Positions 15,681 to 21,898 of a stretch of 21,898 nt of DNA are shown in pieces. The notes beneath the pieces were generated by a model. It was not told the origin of the DNA. It made no database searches and saw only the letters and a program-made list of their open reading frames with translations. The position numbers and the translations under genes are program-made. Position 1 is the stretch's first letter; every line of letters begins with the position of its first letter. Source of the stretch: an uncultured Eubacterium sp. (GTDB lineage Bacteria; Bacillota; Clostridia; Lachnospirales; Lachnospiraceae); contig CAJUBQ010000079.1 of assembly GCA_910584595.1 (NCBI GenBank), forward strand, positions 1-21,898. The letters run 5' to 3'.

Positions 15681-16829
15681 TTACAGATTATCTTTCCTTC
15701 TTGTCAGCCGCCTCCATATACGCCTGAAAAATGTATTTTCATATACTGCCATTCTGGCTTCCAATTCCGCAATTTTTAATTGCAGCTCATTTTTATAAAT
15801 AGCGTTCTTTTCTTCTGATTCTAATATTTTTCGCTGCAGATCATGCTGTACCTGTCTGTAGTTTCCATCAACCTGTTCCATCATTGCTGCCAGTTTTTGT
15901 TCCAGATCGCACTGCCCACTCTTTCTTTCATGCATCTCCCTGTGCAATTCAGCATCCATTGCTAAATTTTTATTGTAATATGCCTTTTCACAAACAGCAA
16001 ACTCTTCAAAACTTTCAATATATGCAAGCCATTCAACCAGCTGCTCTGATTCCTGTTCCTTCCATGGCTTTCTTGCTCCAGCCATATGGAGAACAGCTGC
16101 GGTTTTATTAAGCGCTGCTGCAGCAAAATGATCGATTTCATAAAAAGATGCAATTTCACTGGACGTATATTTTCGAAACATATCGTAAATCAGATTATAT
16201 TTGGGATGTATAAATTTAACGTCTCTGCCAAGCACAACATTAAATGCATCCTGGTCCATAAATACATGCCGCTTTTCATTTCTCTTCCAATCAAGGAGGG
16301 CTTTTCCTATTCCGTCTTTCCTCATTTTCTGCAGATTCATGTACATCATGCCAGAATTAAAATAATCATTCAAACCAAGCTCCTGCATATGTTTCCCTAA
16401 GGATACAGACATATCTTTTACAACTGCCGCATAGCGCTGATCGACAGCAATCCCGCAAATATCCTCCAGTCCAGGCCGGATCAGGGTATCACTATCCAGA
16501 TACAAAACCTCCGCGGTATTCTTTAATATCTCTGGCAATTGAAATTTAACCAAAGCAGCCTTAGAAACATAGCTATGCTGAAAAAATATATCATCATGCT
16601 CCACTTTACTTTGGTGTACGACGATGCAAAATTCATTTTCAACAGCTTCTTTTTGAAACAACTGCTGCAAATTCTGATCCTGATTCATATCCACCAAAAT
16701 AATATGCACAAGATAATGCACATTTTCCGTCCTGTTTTTTCTCAATGACCGCAGTGAAATAAGCGTTGCCAAAACATAACTCTCATCACAAATATAAGCT
16801 ATTTCAATTCTGTTCACAATTCCTGCCAT
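15681..16829 (-). CDS. GT8 glycosyltransferase with C-terminal coiled coil
   Basis: This 382-residue cytoplasmic protein has a GT8 (LPS galactosyl/glucosyltransferase, glycogenin-like) domain. IEIAYICDESYV (8-19) is the first strand. YLDSDTLI (110-117) carries the DxD metal site at 112-114. YFNSGMMYMNL (156-166) and MDQDAFN (191-197) follow, then VLHMAGARKPW (246-256) with its conserved histidine. Residues about 295-365 form a heptad-patterned, Glu/Lys-rich coiled coil. It ends in a very basic tail (FFRRIWRRLTRRKDN), which could bind acidic phospholipid. The coil implies an oligomer or docking on a partner. The start at 16829 is preferred because GAGG lies 6 bases upstream. It overlaps the end of wzt by 26 bases. 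Donor sugar unknown. Confidence 0.87.
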   Translation of the reverse strand: MAGIVNRIEIAYICDESYVLATLISLRSLRKNRTENVHYLVHIILVDMNQDQNLQQLFQKEAVENEFCIVVHQSKVEHDDIFFQHSYVSKAALVKFQLPEILKNTAEVLYLDSDTLIRPGLEDICGIAVDQRYAAVVKDMSVSLGKHMQELGLNDYFNSGMMYMNLQKMRKDGIGKALLDWKRNEKRHVFMDQDAFNVVLGRDVKFIHPKYNLIYDMFRKYTSSEIASFYEIDHFAAAALNKTAAVLHMAGARKPWKEQESEQLVEWLAYIESFEEFAVCEKAYYNKNLAMDAELHREMHERKSGQCDLEQKLAAMMEQVDGNYRQVQHDLQRKILESEEKNAIYKNELQLKIAELEARMAVYENTFFRRIWRRLTRRKDNL

Positions 16830-18096
16830 TATGCGCCTCATCATCAAATGGAAATCCCCACGTATGCTCTATTTTCGCAATTCCCCGCTCTCTGTCTGCA
16901 GAATTCACCGTAAAGCGAAACGCCTTTTCTTTATAGTCATAAGGAAATGCGTCCGGTTTTCTGAACGCCATCTCGATCCAGTATTCCCCTGTGATCAAAT
17001 TCATCTTAGGAATTCTGCAGTAAATCGTGCCGCTCTCCTTAAGATCCATTAGCGCAATGCCTTCCCGAAACGTATTCGTCTCATAACATTCCAGTCCGTC
17101 ATTCCTTAAGATAACCAGCTCTATCGATACCTTTTCCTTGTCTGTTTCCAGAGCTTCATATCTGCATTCCAGCACCGCAGGCTCACCGGTGAGGAAACTG
17201 TTTTTTTCTGTGCCGTCTATGTCTGTCAGACGAACGCTTTCGATCCGGATTGGTTTTTTTTCTTCCTGCTTTTCTTCCTGCGCGTCTGCACCCTGTTTTT
17301 CTGAATCAGGATCCTTCTCCTTTTCCTGCGGCTGCTCTTTCACAGCATGCAGCGTATGCCCGCTCATAAACTCTGTATACTTGCGGCCTACCTCTCTTGG
17401 AATCCCTTCCTGGCGTATCCTGCCCTGGTCGATCCAGATACTCCGGTCACAGATTTCTTCGATCTGTCCCAGGGAATGGGATACAATTACGATCGTTGTG
17501 CCGTCTGCTTTGATCTCACGCATCTTGTGGAAGCATTTGGCCTGAAAGCTCGCATCCCCTACTGCCAGGATCTCATCGATCAGCAGAATATCTGCATCCA
17601 CATTAATCGCTACGGCAAACGCCAGACGCATATACATCCCTGAAGAATACGTGCGCACCGGGTTATCTATATATTCCTCCAGCTCTGAGAAAGAAATAAT
17701 ATTCTTTAACCGTTCGTCAATTTCCCTCCTGGTCAGCCCGAATATGGACGCATTGATATAAATATTCTCCCTCCCGCTCATGTCCGGATGGAATCCGGCC
17801 CCCAGCTCAATCAGGCTGGACACCCGCCCATGCATCTGTATCGTGCCGCTGTCCGGGTACATGATCTTTGTCAAAAGCTTTAATGTCGTGCTCTTTCCAC
17901 ATCCATTATGCCCGATCAGCCCGACCGACTCTCCTTTTTTCACATCAAAGCTGATCCCATCCAAAACCCTGCGCTCTTCATATCTCCTTCTTCTGCTGAA
18001 AAGCATCTTTTCTTTCAGCGTATGCCCCTTGTCCAGATACACCTTAAAATTTTTTGTAATATTCCTAACCTCTATCGCATTTTCCGGCTGTACCAT
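16804..18096 (-). CDS. wzt: ABC transporter ATPase Wzt with C-terminal glycan-binding domain
   Basis: This 430-residue protein has an ABC ATPase domain (about 1-245). Walker A is GHNGCGKST (62-70), the signature is YSSGM (150-154), Walker B is ILLIDEILAVGD (170-181) and the switch histidine is H207. The loop SSLIELGAGFHPDMSGREN is typical of polysaccharide exporters of the Wzt/TagH group. A charged Gln/Glu/Lys linker (252-281) leads to a beta-rich Wzt_C-type domain (282-415) ending in HTWGF. In O-antigen systems that domain recognises the finished chain end, so length beyond the ATPase implies a substrate-checking exporter. The ATG at 18096 is chosen for its GGAGG site. An in-frame ATG at 18147 is less convincing. 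It works with the Wzm permease just upstream. The start region is duplicated. Confidence 0.95.
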   Translation of the reverse strand: MVQPENAIEVRNITKNFKVYLDKGHTLKEKMLFSRRRRYEERRVLDGISFDVKKGESVGLIGHNGCGKSTTLKLLTKIMYPDSGTIQMHGRVSSLIELGAGFHPDMSGRENIYINASIFGLTRREIDERLKNIISFSELEEYIDNPVRTYSSGMYMRLAFAVAINVDADILLIDEILAVGDASFQAKCFHKMREIKADGTTIVIVSHSLGQIEEICDRSIWIDQGRIRQEGIPREVGRKYTEFMSGHTLHAVKEQPQEKEKDPDSEKQGADAQEEKQEEKKPIRIESVRLTDIDGTEKNSFLTGEPAVLECRYEALETDKEKVSIELVILRNDGLECYETNTFREGIALMDLKESGTIYCRIPKMNLITGEYWIEMAFRKPDAFPYDYKEKAFRFTVNSADRERGIAKIEHTWGFPFDDEAHNGRNCEQN

Positions 18097-18134
18097 GATC
18101 CCTCCACATCCTCTGCTCTTTTTGGCTGCACCAC
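18072..18134 (-). other. Possible 20-codon ORF overlapping the wzt start
   Basis: A GTG GTG CAG start lies in the upstream copy of a duplicated 26-base segment, with a TGGGGAA box just before it. The frame runs 20 codons to TAG at 18072, inside wzt but in another frame. It matches the opening of wzt (M/V-V-Q-P) and then diverges. It may be a relic of duplication or a leader peptide affecting wzt translation. No proof that it is translated. Confidence 0.3.
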
Positions 18135-18149
18135 GATTTCCCCACATCC
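18086..18149 (-). repeat. Imperfect direct duplication of the wzt ribosome-binding/start region
   Basis: Two 26-base copies lie at 18124-18149 and 18086-18111, 38 bases apart. They match at 21 of 26 positions and all five differences are transitions. The downstream copy holds the GGAGG site and ATG of wzt. The upstream copy holds a GGGG box and GTG in the same relative place. A short AGCAG match extends the similarity upstream. Confidence 0.85.
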
Positions 18150-18156
18150 ATACTGC

Positions 18157-18972
18157 TTATAATTCTTCCACAAAATGCCTCTGCAGCCGCTGGAATACAG
18201 CCCAGCCGGCCGCCAGCATAATGACGCCGGTCAGGAATGCTGACAGCAGCGTCTCCAGCCTTGGCGCTTTTCCATAGTATAAGATTTCCCGGTACGCAGA
18301 TATTATATGCGTCATCGGATTCAGTGAGAAAAAGAATCTGACCTTCTCTGGCACCTGCTCCAGCGCATACATGACCGGTGTTAAAAACTGCCATGCCATC
18401 GTAAGGATCCCAAGAACATACTCCATGTCCCGCAGATATACCGTGACCGCACTCATAACCATCGTAATCCCCAAGGCCAGCCCATACTCTACAAGCATAA
18501 CAGCCGGCAGGCACAGGACTGCCCGTGGCCGCAGCGGATAACGCGCAAAGGCCAGCACAGCAAAGATCACAATAAAACTGAGCAGCATATTGATAAACTG
18601 GCTCGTCACATAAGAGACCGGCAGCACTTCCCTTGGAAAATAGATCTTTTTGACCATATCCTGCTGCGCAAGAATGCAGCTGGCTCCTCCGGTAACGGAT
18701 GTACTGAAAAAAATCCATGGTATGAGCGCCACAAACAAGAACAGATAATAATCCTTGATGTCAGACCTCATAATCACCGAAAATACCATTGTATACACCG
18801 CAAGCTGAAACAGCGGGTTTAAAAAAGTCCACAAAAATCCCAATGCGGAACCTTTATACCTGCCTTTCAAATCCCGCTTTACTAATGAAAATATCATTTC
18901 CCGATATGCATAAATTTCTTTTATTCTGCCTGTCATCATTCCCCGCACCTGCAATTTGATCTCCCTCATCAT
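18157..18972 (-). CDS. wzm: ABC-2 type polysaccharide export permease Wzm
   Basis: This 271-residue protein has the ABC2_membrane plan of Wzm/TagG/RfbA permeases. A cytoplasmic N-terminus with REMIFSLVKRDLKGRYKGSALGFLW (about 25-49) is followed by roughly six membrane helices. A PREVLPVSY motif (112-120) is typical of this family, as is the LNPMTHIISAYREILYYG stretch (about 217-234). It forms the channel that, with Wzt, exports an undecaprenyl-linked polysaccharide. Its stop lies 60 bases before the wzt ATG, within the duplicated start region. The gene starts 39 bases after the GT4 stop if ATG 18972 is used. ATG 18939, preceded by GCGGGGA, is an alternative start that would trim eleven residues. 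Confidence 0.95.
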   Translation of the reverse strand: MMREIKLQVRGMMTGRIKEIYAYREMIFSLVKRDLKGRYKGSALGFLWTFLNPLFQLAVYTMVFSVIMRSDIKDYYLFLFVALIPWIFFSTSVTGGASCILAQQDMVKKIYFPREVLPVSYVTSQFINMLLSFIVIFAVLAFARYPLRPRAVLCLPAVMLVEYGLALGITMVMSAVTVYLRDMEYVLGILTMAWQFLTPVMYALEQVPEKVRFFFSLNPMTHIISAYREILYYGKAPRLETLLSAFLTGVIMLAAGWAVFQRLQRHFVEEL

Positions 18973-19011
18973 CCTGTTGTCTGCCCAAAGCGGATATCTT
19001 CAGCCATTTCA

Positions 19012-20169
19012 TCATACACTCCCATGATGCAATCTGCGATATACATCCATAACCTTTTCCGCAGACCCTGCCCAGGTATACGCTGCCGCCCGCTCCAGAC
19101 CGCACCTGCGGCATTCCCTGCGGCATTCATCGTCCATAAGCATCCGCTGCATCGCTTTGCATATCTGCGTCTCGCTCTTTGGATCCACCAGAATGCCAGC
19201 GCCGCCTGCCACCTCCGGCAGCGCCGTTGTATTTGACGCAATTACCGGCGTCCCGCACGCCATCGCTTCCAAAAGCGGCATGCCAAATCCTTCATACAGA
19301 GACGGAAACAGGAATGCTTTTGCCCCGCACATCAGCGCCGGGCTGTCTCTCTCACTGACATATCCGGTAAACAGGATCCGGTTCCCCATATCCAGCCTGC
19401 GGGCTTTTTCATAAATCCTTTCACACAGCCAGCCTTTCTGACCTGCCAGCACCAGCTGCGGAACTTGTTTCATTACCCTGCACAGTTTTGCATAAGCCCC
19501 GATCAGCCTTTCCAGATTTTTGCGCGGTTCGATCGTTCCCAGATACAGGAAATAATCCTTTTCGATCCGGAATCTGTCCCGCACCTGCTGTATTCGACTT
19601 TTCGTATAGCCGGGATGATACACGGCATGATCGACCGCATTCGGCACTACTGTGATCTTTTCCCCCGGAACATGCAGGTATTTCATAATTTCCCTTTTAC
19701 TGAACCTGGAAACTGTCAGGATATGGTCTGCATGCCGACAGGTTTTTTTCATGGTCAGTTCCAGCCAGATCCGTGTTTTCTTATGCACAGTCTGCGGGCA
19801 GGATCTGTATGCCATATCGTGGATGACCGTGACTCGCTTGCCTCTTACGCCAGGCGGAACTGCAAAGTTAAAAAACTGCGTTATATCTGCCTGTGTCGGG
19901 AAGAAAAAATGATACGGCATCGGAAATACTGCCCATAAATATTTATACCATGCATTTTTAAACCATCTGCAGCACTCGATCCTGCATCCAGACTCCCGGT
20001 ACCCTTCCAGCCTTTGAAGCTGTCCTTTCTCGTAATTCCAGGCAAAGCACTGTATGATGCATTCATTCTCCGGATACTTTGCCAGCTCCTGGATCATATG
20101 ATGGGCGTTCCATGCAATCCCGGTCTTATTCCCTTTTAAAAACAACTGTCCATCAAATACAATCTTCAT
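19012..20169 (-). CDS. GT4 glycosyltransferase, WbaZ/mannosyltransferase-like
   Basis: This 385-residue GT-B enzyme has an N-terminal MKIVFDGQLF strand, then KTGIAWNAH (15-23). VTVIHDMAYRSCP (113-125) is typical of polysaccharide mannosyl- and rhamnosyltransferases. The donor-site loop YLGTIEPRKNLERLI (209-223) has R216 and K217. PSLYEGFGMPLLEAMACGTPVI (289-310) has the E-x7-E pair E293/E301. These features place it in GT4 near the WbaZ group, cytoplasmic and likely peripheral to the membrane. It follows the first GT4 gene by 5 bases. The ribosome binding site is weak (GGGG at some distance), so translation is probably coupled. Sugar donor is not readable. GDP-mannose or dTDP-rhamnose are the usual donors in this group. 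Confidence 0.9.
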   Translation of the reverse strand: MKIVFDGQLFLKGNKTGIAWNAHHMIQELAKYPENECIIQCFAWNYEKGQLQRLEGYRESGCRIECCRWFKNAWYKYLWAVFPMPYHFFFPTQADITQFFNFAVPPGVRGKRVTVIHDMAYRSCPQTVHKKTRIWLELTMKKTCRHADHILTVSRFSKREIMKYLHVPGEKITVVPNAVDHAVYHPGYTKSRIQQVRDRFRIEKDYFLYLGTIEPRKNLERLIGAYAKLCRVMKQVPQLVLAGQKGWLCERIYEKARRLDMGNRILFTGYVSERDSPALMCGAKAFLFPSLYEGFGMPLLEAMACGTPVIASNTTALPEVAGGAGILVDPKSETQICKAMQRMLMDDECRRECRRCGLERAAAYTWAGSAEKVMDVYRRLHHGSV

Positions 20170-20174
20170 AATTA

Positions 20175-21371
20175 TCAGCCCCGTCTGTCTGTCCCATAAT
20201 AATTGCCACCCTGCCGGGGCAAGTCCTGCATACCTGGCGCCAGCTCCTGAAACACCTTCCGGTATCTTTTTGTCATCTGCTCTTGTGTATATTTCATCTG
20301 CACAACCTGCAATGCATTGGCGCCATACCTCCTGCGCAGCTGTTCGTCTTCCGCCAGTTCATCCATCGCCGCTGACAGTTCCTGGATACTTCCCGGCCTT
20401 ACTGTTTTACCGGTCACCCCGTCCACACTCACATATGGAACGCCGCTTTTCAGCGCGGTATTAACCACTGGCTTGCCAAAGGCCATTGCCTCCAGCTGCA
20501 CAACGGCAAACGCTTCCGCCCTGGATACGGAAGGCAGCACGAGGAAATCACACTGTCCAATCTGCCGCATTTTTTCGTGCTCAGATACCATCCCGGCAAA
20601 TTCAACATCTACAAGCTTCAAAGACGCTGCCAGATTCTTAAGTTTCTGCTCCAGAGGCCCGCTGCCTACAATCACCAGCCTGCAGTTCTTATACTGCATC
20701 TTTGCAAACGCTTTCAGCAGGATGTCGCATCCCTTATACCAGACCAGCCTGCCTATAAATAAAATATGCACCTGCCGCTTTTGGCCCGCATGACGCGATA
20801 CCCTTTGCTGATCTAAACCGGCAGCATGCGCACTCCCTCTGCGCAGACATTCCTCGCTGACACAAAAAGGTATAACCCTGCATTTTTCCCTATATCCGCG
20901 GAGAATCGCTGTATTTTTCAAATTCCCCTTAGAAGATACCAGGATGCAGTCTGCCTTATTTAACGTATGCCTGACAAGAGGACGGTAAAGAAACGCCAGC
21001 TTCCTGTATTTTTCAAATCCACAGTGCCACCACACCACCAGCCTGCCAGAATATATCCCCAGCAAAACCGCCAGATCTGCCATTGGATACGGAAAATGGT
21101 AAATAACAATGTCAGAATCCCTCGTGCATTTTTTTACTTCCTCCAGGAACCGCAGGGAAACCGGCGTCGATGCAAGCGAAAAGAGCTGCCTGCATCTATG
21201 CACTGCCACCCCATGGTACCTGTCATCTGTACCCTTCTTTTTTCTGGAATCCTGGCATACGACTATCTCATGCTCATATTCCGGCAGCACGTCTGCAATG
21301 CTTTCCATGACTTTTGCGATCCCGCCGCCGTTGTCCGGCCAGTAGATCTTAAATAACTGTGTGATCTTCAT
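20175..21371 (-). CDS. GT4 glycosyltransferase, rhamnosyl/mannosyltransferase-like
   Basis: This 398-residue GT-B protein opens with MKITQLFKIYWPDNGGGIAKVM. The glycine loop (15-17) binds the donor phosphate region. LFIGRLVWYKGCDILL (204-219) supplies R208 and K213. SRAEAFAVVQLEAMAFGKPVV (283-303) carries the E-x7-E pair E286/E294. NTALKSGVPYVSVDGVTG follows, as in rhamnosyl/mannosyltransferases of O-antigen clusters. I prefer ATG 21371, with GGAAAGG just upstream, over an in-frame GTG at 21392 that adds seven polar residues. It is the first biosynthetic gene of the operon, 26 bases after the regulator, so it probably adds an early sugar of the main chain (inference). Confidence 0.9.
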   Translation of the reverse strand: MKITQLFKIYWPDNGGGIAKVMESIADVLPEYEHEIVVCQDSRKKKGTDDRYHGVAVHRCRQLFSLASTPVSLRFLEEVKKCTRDSDIVIYHFPYPMADLAVLLGIYSGRLVVWWHCGFEKYRKLAFLYRPLVRHTLNKADCILVSSKGNLKNTAILRGYREKCRVIPFCVSEECLRRGSAHAAGLDQQRVSRHAGQKRQVHILFIGRLVWYKGCDILLKAFAKMQYKNCRLVIVGSGPLEQKLKNLAASLKLVDVEFAGMVSEHEKMRQIGQCDFLVLPSVSRAEAFAVVQLEAMAFGKPVVNTALKSGVPYVSVDGVTGKTVRPGSIQELSAAMDELAEDEQLRRRYGANALQVVQMKYTQEQMTKRYRKVFQELAPGMQDLPRQGGNYYGTDRRG

Positions 21372-21397
21372 ATGCCTTTCCTTTTCCTGCACGCCTG

Positions 21398-21742
21398 CTA
21401 AAAGCTGCCACTGCTCTTTAAAATATCCGCCACCGACTTCATAATCCTGATATACATCGAATAGCCTTCGTCATCCTTCCCATCTGTCTTTCCCCATATT
21501 CCCTGCATAGCTGTTTCAGATGGTTCCGTGACGCCCCAGAGCAACGCGTCTGCGTCCGTTTCCAGCTCGCTGCACAGGCTCGCAAAAGTATTCATGCTCA
21601 TCTTCCGTGTCCCGCGTTCAATATGCCCCATAAAATTCAAACTGATGCCGCATTTTTTTGCAAGCTTATCCTGTGACCAGCCTTTTGCCTTTCGAAGCTG
21701 GCGGATCCTTGTCCCCATTTTTTCATAATCCAGTTTCTGCAT
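21398..21742 (-). CDS. XRE-family (Cro/CI-type) HTH regulator
   Basis: This 114-residue protein has a helix-turn-helix at its N-terminus. GTRIRQLRKAKGWSQDKLAKKCGISLNFMGHIERGTRKMSMNTFASLCSELETDADALLWG (about residues 10-69) matches the XRE/HTH_3 pattern, with the recognition helix at about residues 35-47. A tail of about 45 residues ends the protein and has no catalytic or sensor motif that I recognise. ATG 21742 is preferred. A GTG at 21760 lies in frame upstream. The gene leads the operon, 26 bases before the first glycosyltransferase and about 100 bases after an inverted repeat. Autoregulation plus control of the polysaccharide genes is likely (inference). Confidence 0.9.
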   Translation of the reverse strand: MQKLDYEKMGTRIRQLRKAKGWSQDKLAKKCGISLNFMGHIERGTRKMSMNTFASLCSELETDADALLWGVTEPSETAMQGIWGKTDGKDDEGYSMYIRIMKSVADILKSSGSF

Positions 21743-21898
21743 AGCCTGACCTGCCTCCACTGATTGGATTCTTCTATTTGCAGCAACTTTCTATGACTGA
21801 TAGGAAGCGCCTGCCAGCCACAGTCTGACTGCATATTATTGCGCATAACATTTTGTAAGGAAATGTTATAAATTCTATCTTTCATTTATAGTCGCCAA
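21743..21898 (-). promoter_or_regulatory. Upstream region of the operon, presumed promoter area
   Basis: This 156-base stretch before the regulator's ATG has no convincing gene. It is AT-rich between about 21830 and 21890. A weak TTGGCG / TAGAAT pair (21898-21893 and 21877-21872) has only a 15-base spacer, so no promoter is assigned firmly. It holds the inverted repeat listed separately. Confidence 0.4.
21845..21869. promoter_or_regulatory. Perfect 9-7-9 inverted repeat, candidate operator
   Basis: ATAACATTT (21845-21853) and AAATGTTAT (21861-21869) flank a 7-base centre. The arms are AT-rich and no T-run follows, which argues against a terminator. The spacing suits a dimeric HTH repressor, and the regulator gene begins 103 bases downstream on the minus strand. 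Confidence 0.5.

Noticed and set aside
18086..18149. Upstream in-frame ATG (18147) as the wzt start
   Set aside because: It would add 17 Gly/Arg/Lys-rich residues encoded by the duplicated segment. The ATG at 18096 has the GGAGG site and begins where family similarity begins.
18065..18718. 217-codon minus-strand open frame within wzm
   Set aside because: It is a frame-shifted reading of the permease and the wzt start, with Cys/Gly/Ala-rich translation and no membrane or motif pattern.
21637..21885. 82-codon minus-strand open frame overlapping the regulator
   Set aside because: It overlaps the XRE gene in another frame and no motif is visible. A short peptide from its upstream part cannot be excluded but is not supported.
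21872..21898. TTGGCG / TAGAAT promoter-like pair
   Set aside because: The spacer is only 15 bases and both boxes are imperfect, so I do not call a promoter.
21743..21898. JUMPstart/ops element or LoaP-type leader
   Set aside because: No GGCGGTAG-like sequence is present. Any antitermination leader would lie further upstream, outside the window.

Overview
The window is one long, minus-strand gene cluster for making, decorating and exporting a cell-surface polysaccharide. Eighteen genes read right to left, with gaps of about 70 bases or less and many stop/start overlaps. I see no terminator, tRNA, rRNA, CRISPR array or transposase. The host is probably a Gram-positive anaerobe of the Clostridia, most likely Lachnospiraceae-like. 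The grounds are strong purine-rich ribosome binding sites, use of TTG and GTG starts, the kinds of enzymes present and a moderate, uneven base composition. No marker gene fixes the taxon, so this is an inference.

Region 1 (about 16.8-21.9 kb) is the head of the operon. It holds a 138-base upstream region with a perfect 9-7-9 inverted repeat, an XRE-type regulator, two GT4 glycosyltransferases, and the permease (Wzm) and ATPase (Wzt) of an ABC polysaccharide exporter. This Wzt carries a C-terminal glycan-recognition domain. Region 2 (13.3-16.8 kb) has a GT8 glycosyltransferase with a C-terminal coiled coil and a 776-residue protein in which a GT4 domain is fused to a GT8 domain. Region 3 (8.5-13.3 kb) has two large multi-membrane proteins resembling GT-C (lipid-phosphate-sugar dependent) glycosyltransferases, then an MBOAT acyltransferase. 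Region 4 (7.0-8.5 kb) is its SGNH/AlgJ-DltD-like partner. Region 5 (0.9-7.0 kb) has a WecE-type sugar aminotransferase, an ATP-grasp ligase, an Asp/Glu-racemase-family enzyme, a diverged DapB-like reductase, a GtrB/DPM1-like GT2 and a Wzx-like flippase. Region 6 (1-831) is a SAM-dependent methyltransferase cut by the left edge.

Working model (inference): cytoplasmic GT4 and GT8 enzymes build a main chain that Wzm/Wzt exports. WecE makes dTDP-4-amino-4,6-dideoxygalactose. The ATP-grasp, racemase-like and DapB-like enzymes may make an unusual amino-acid-like acid and couple it to the sugar's 4-amino group. The GT2 would load this sugar on undecaprenyl phosphate, the flippase would turn it outward, and a GT-C enzyme would add it to the exported chain as a side group. 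The MBOAT/SGNH pair would O-acylate the same polymer outside the membrane. The cassette at 0.9-7.0 kb is the most likely place for undescribed chemistry.
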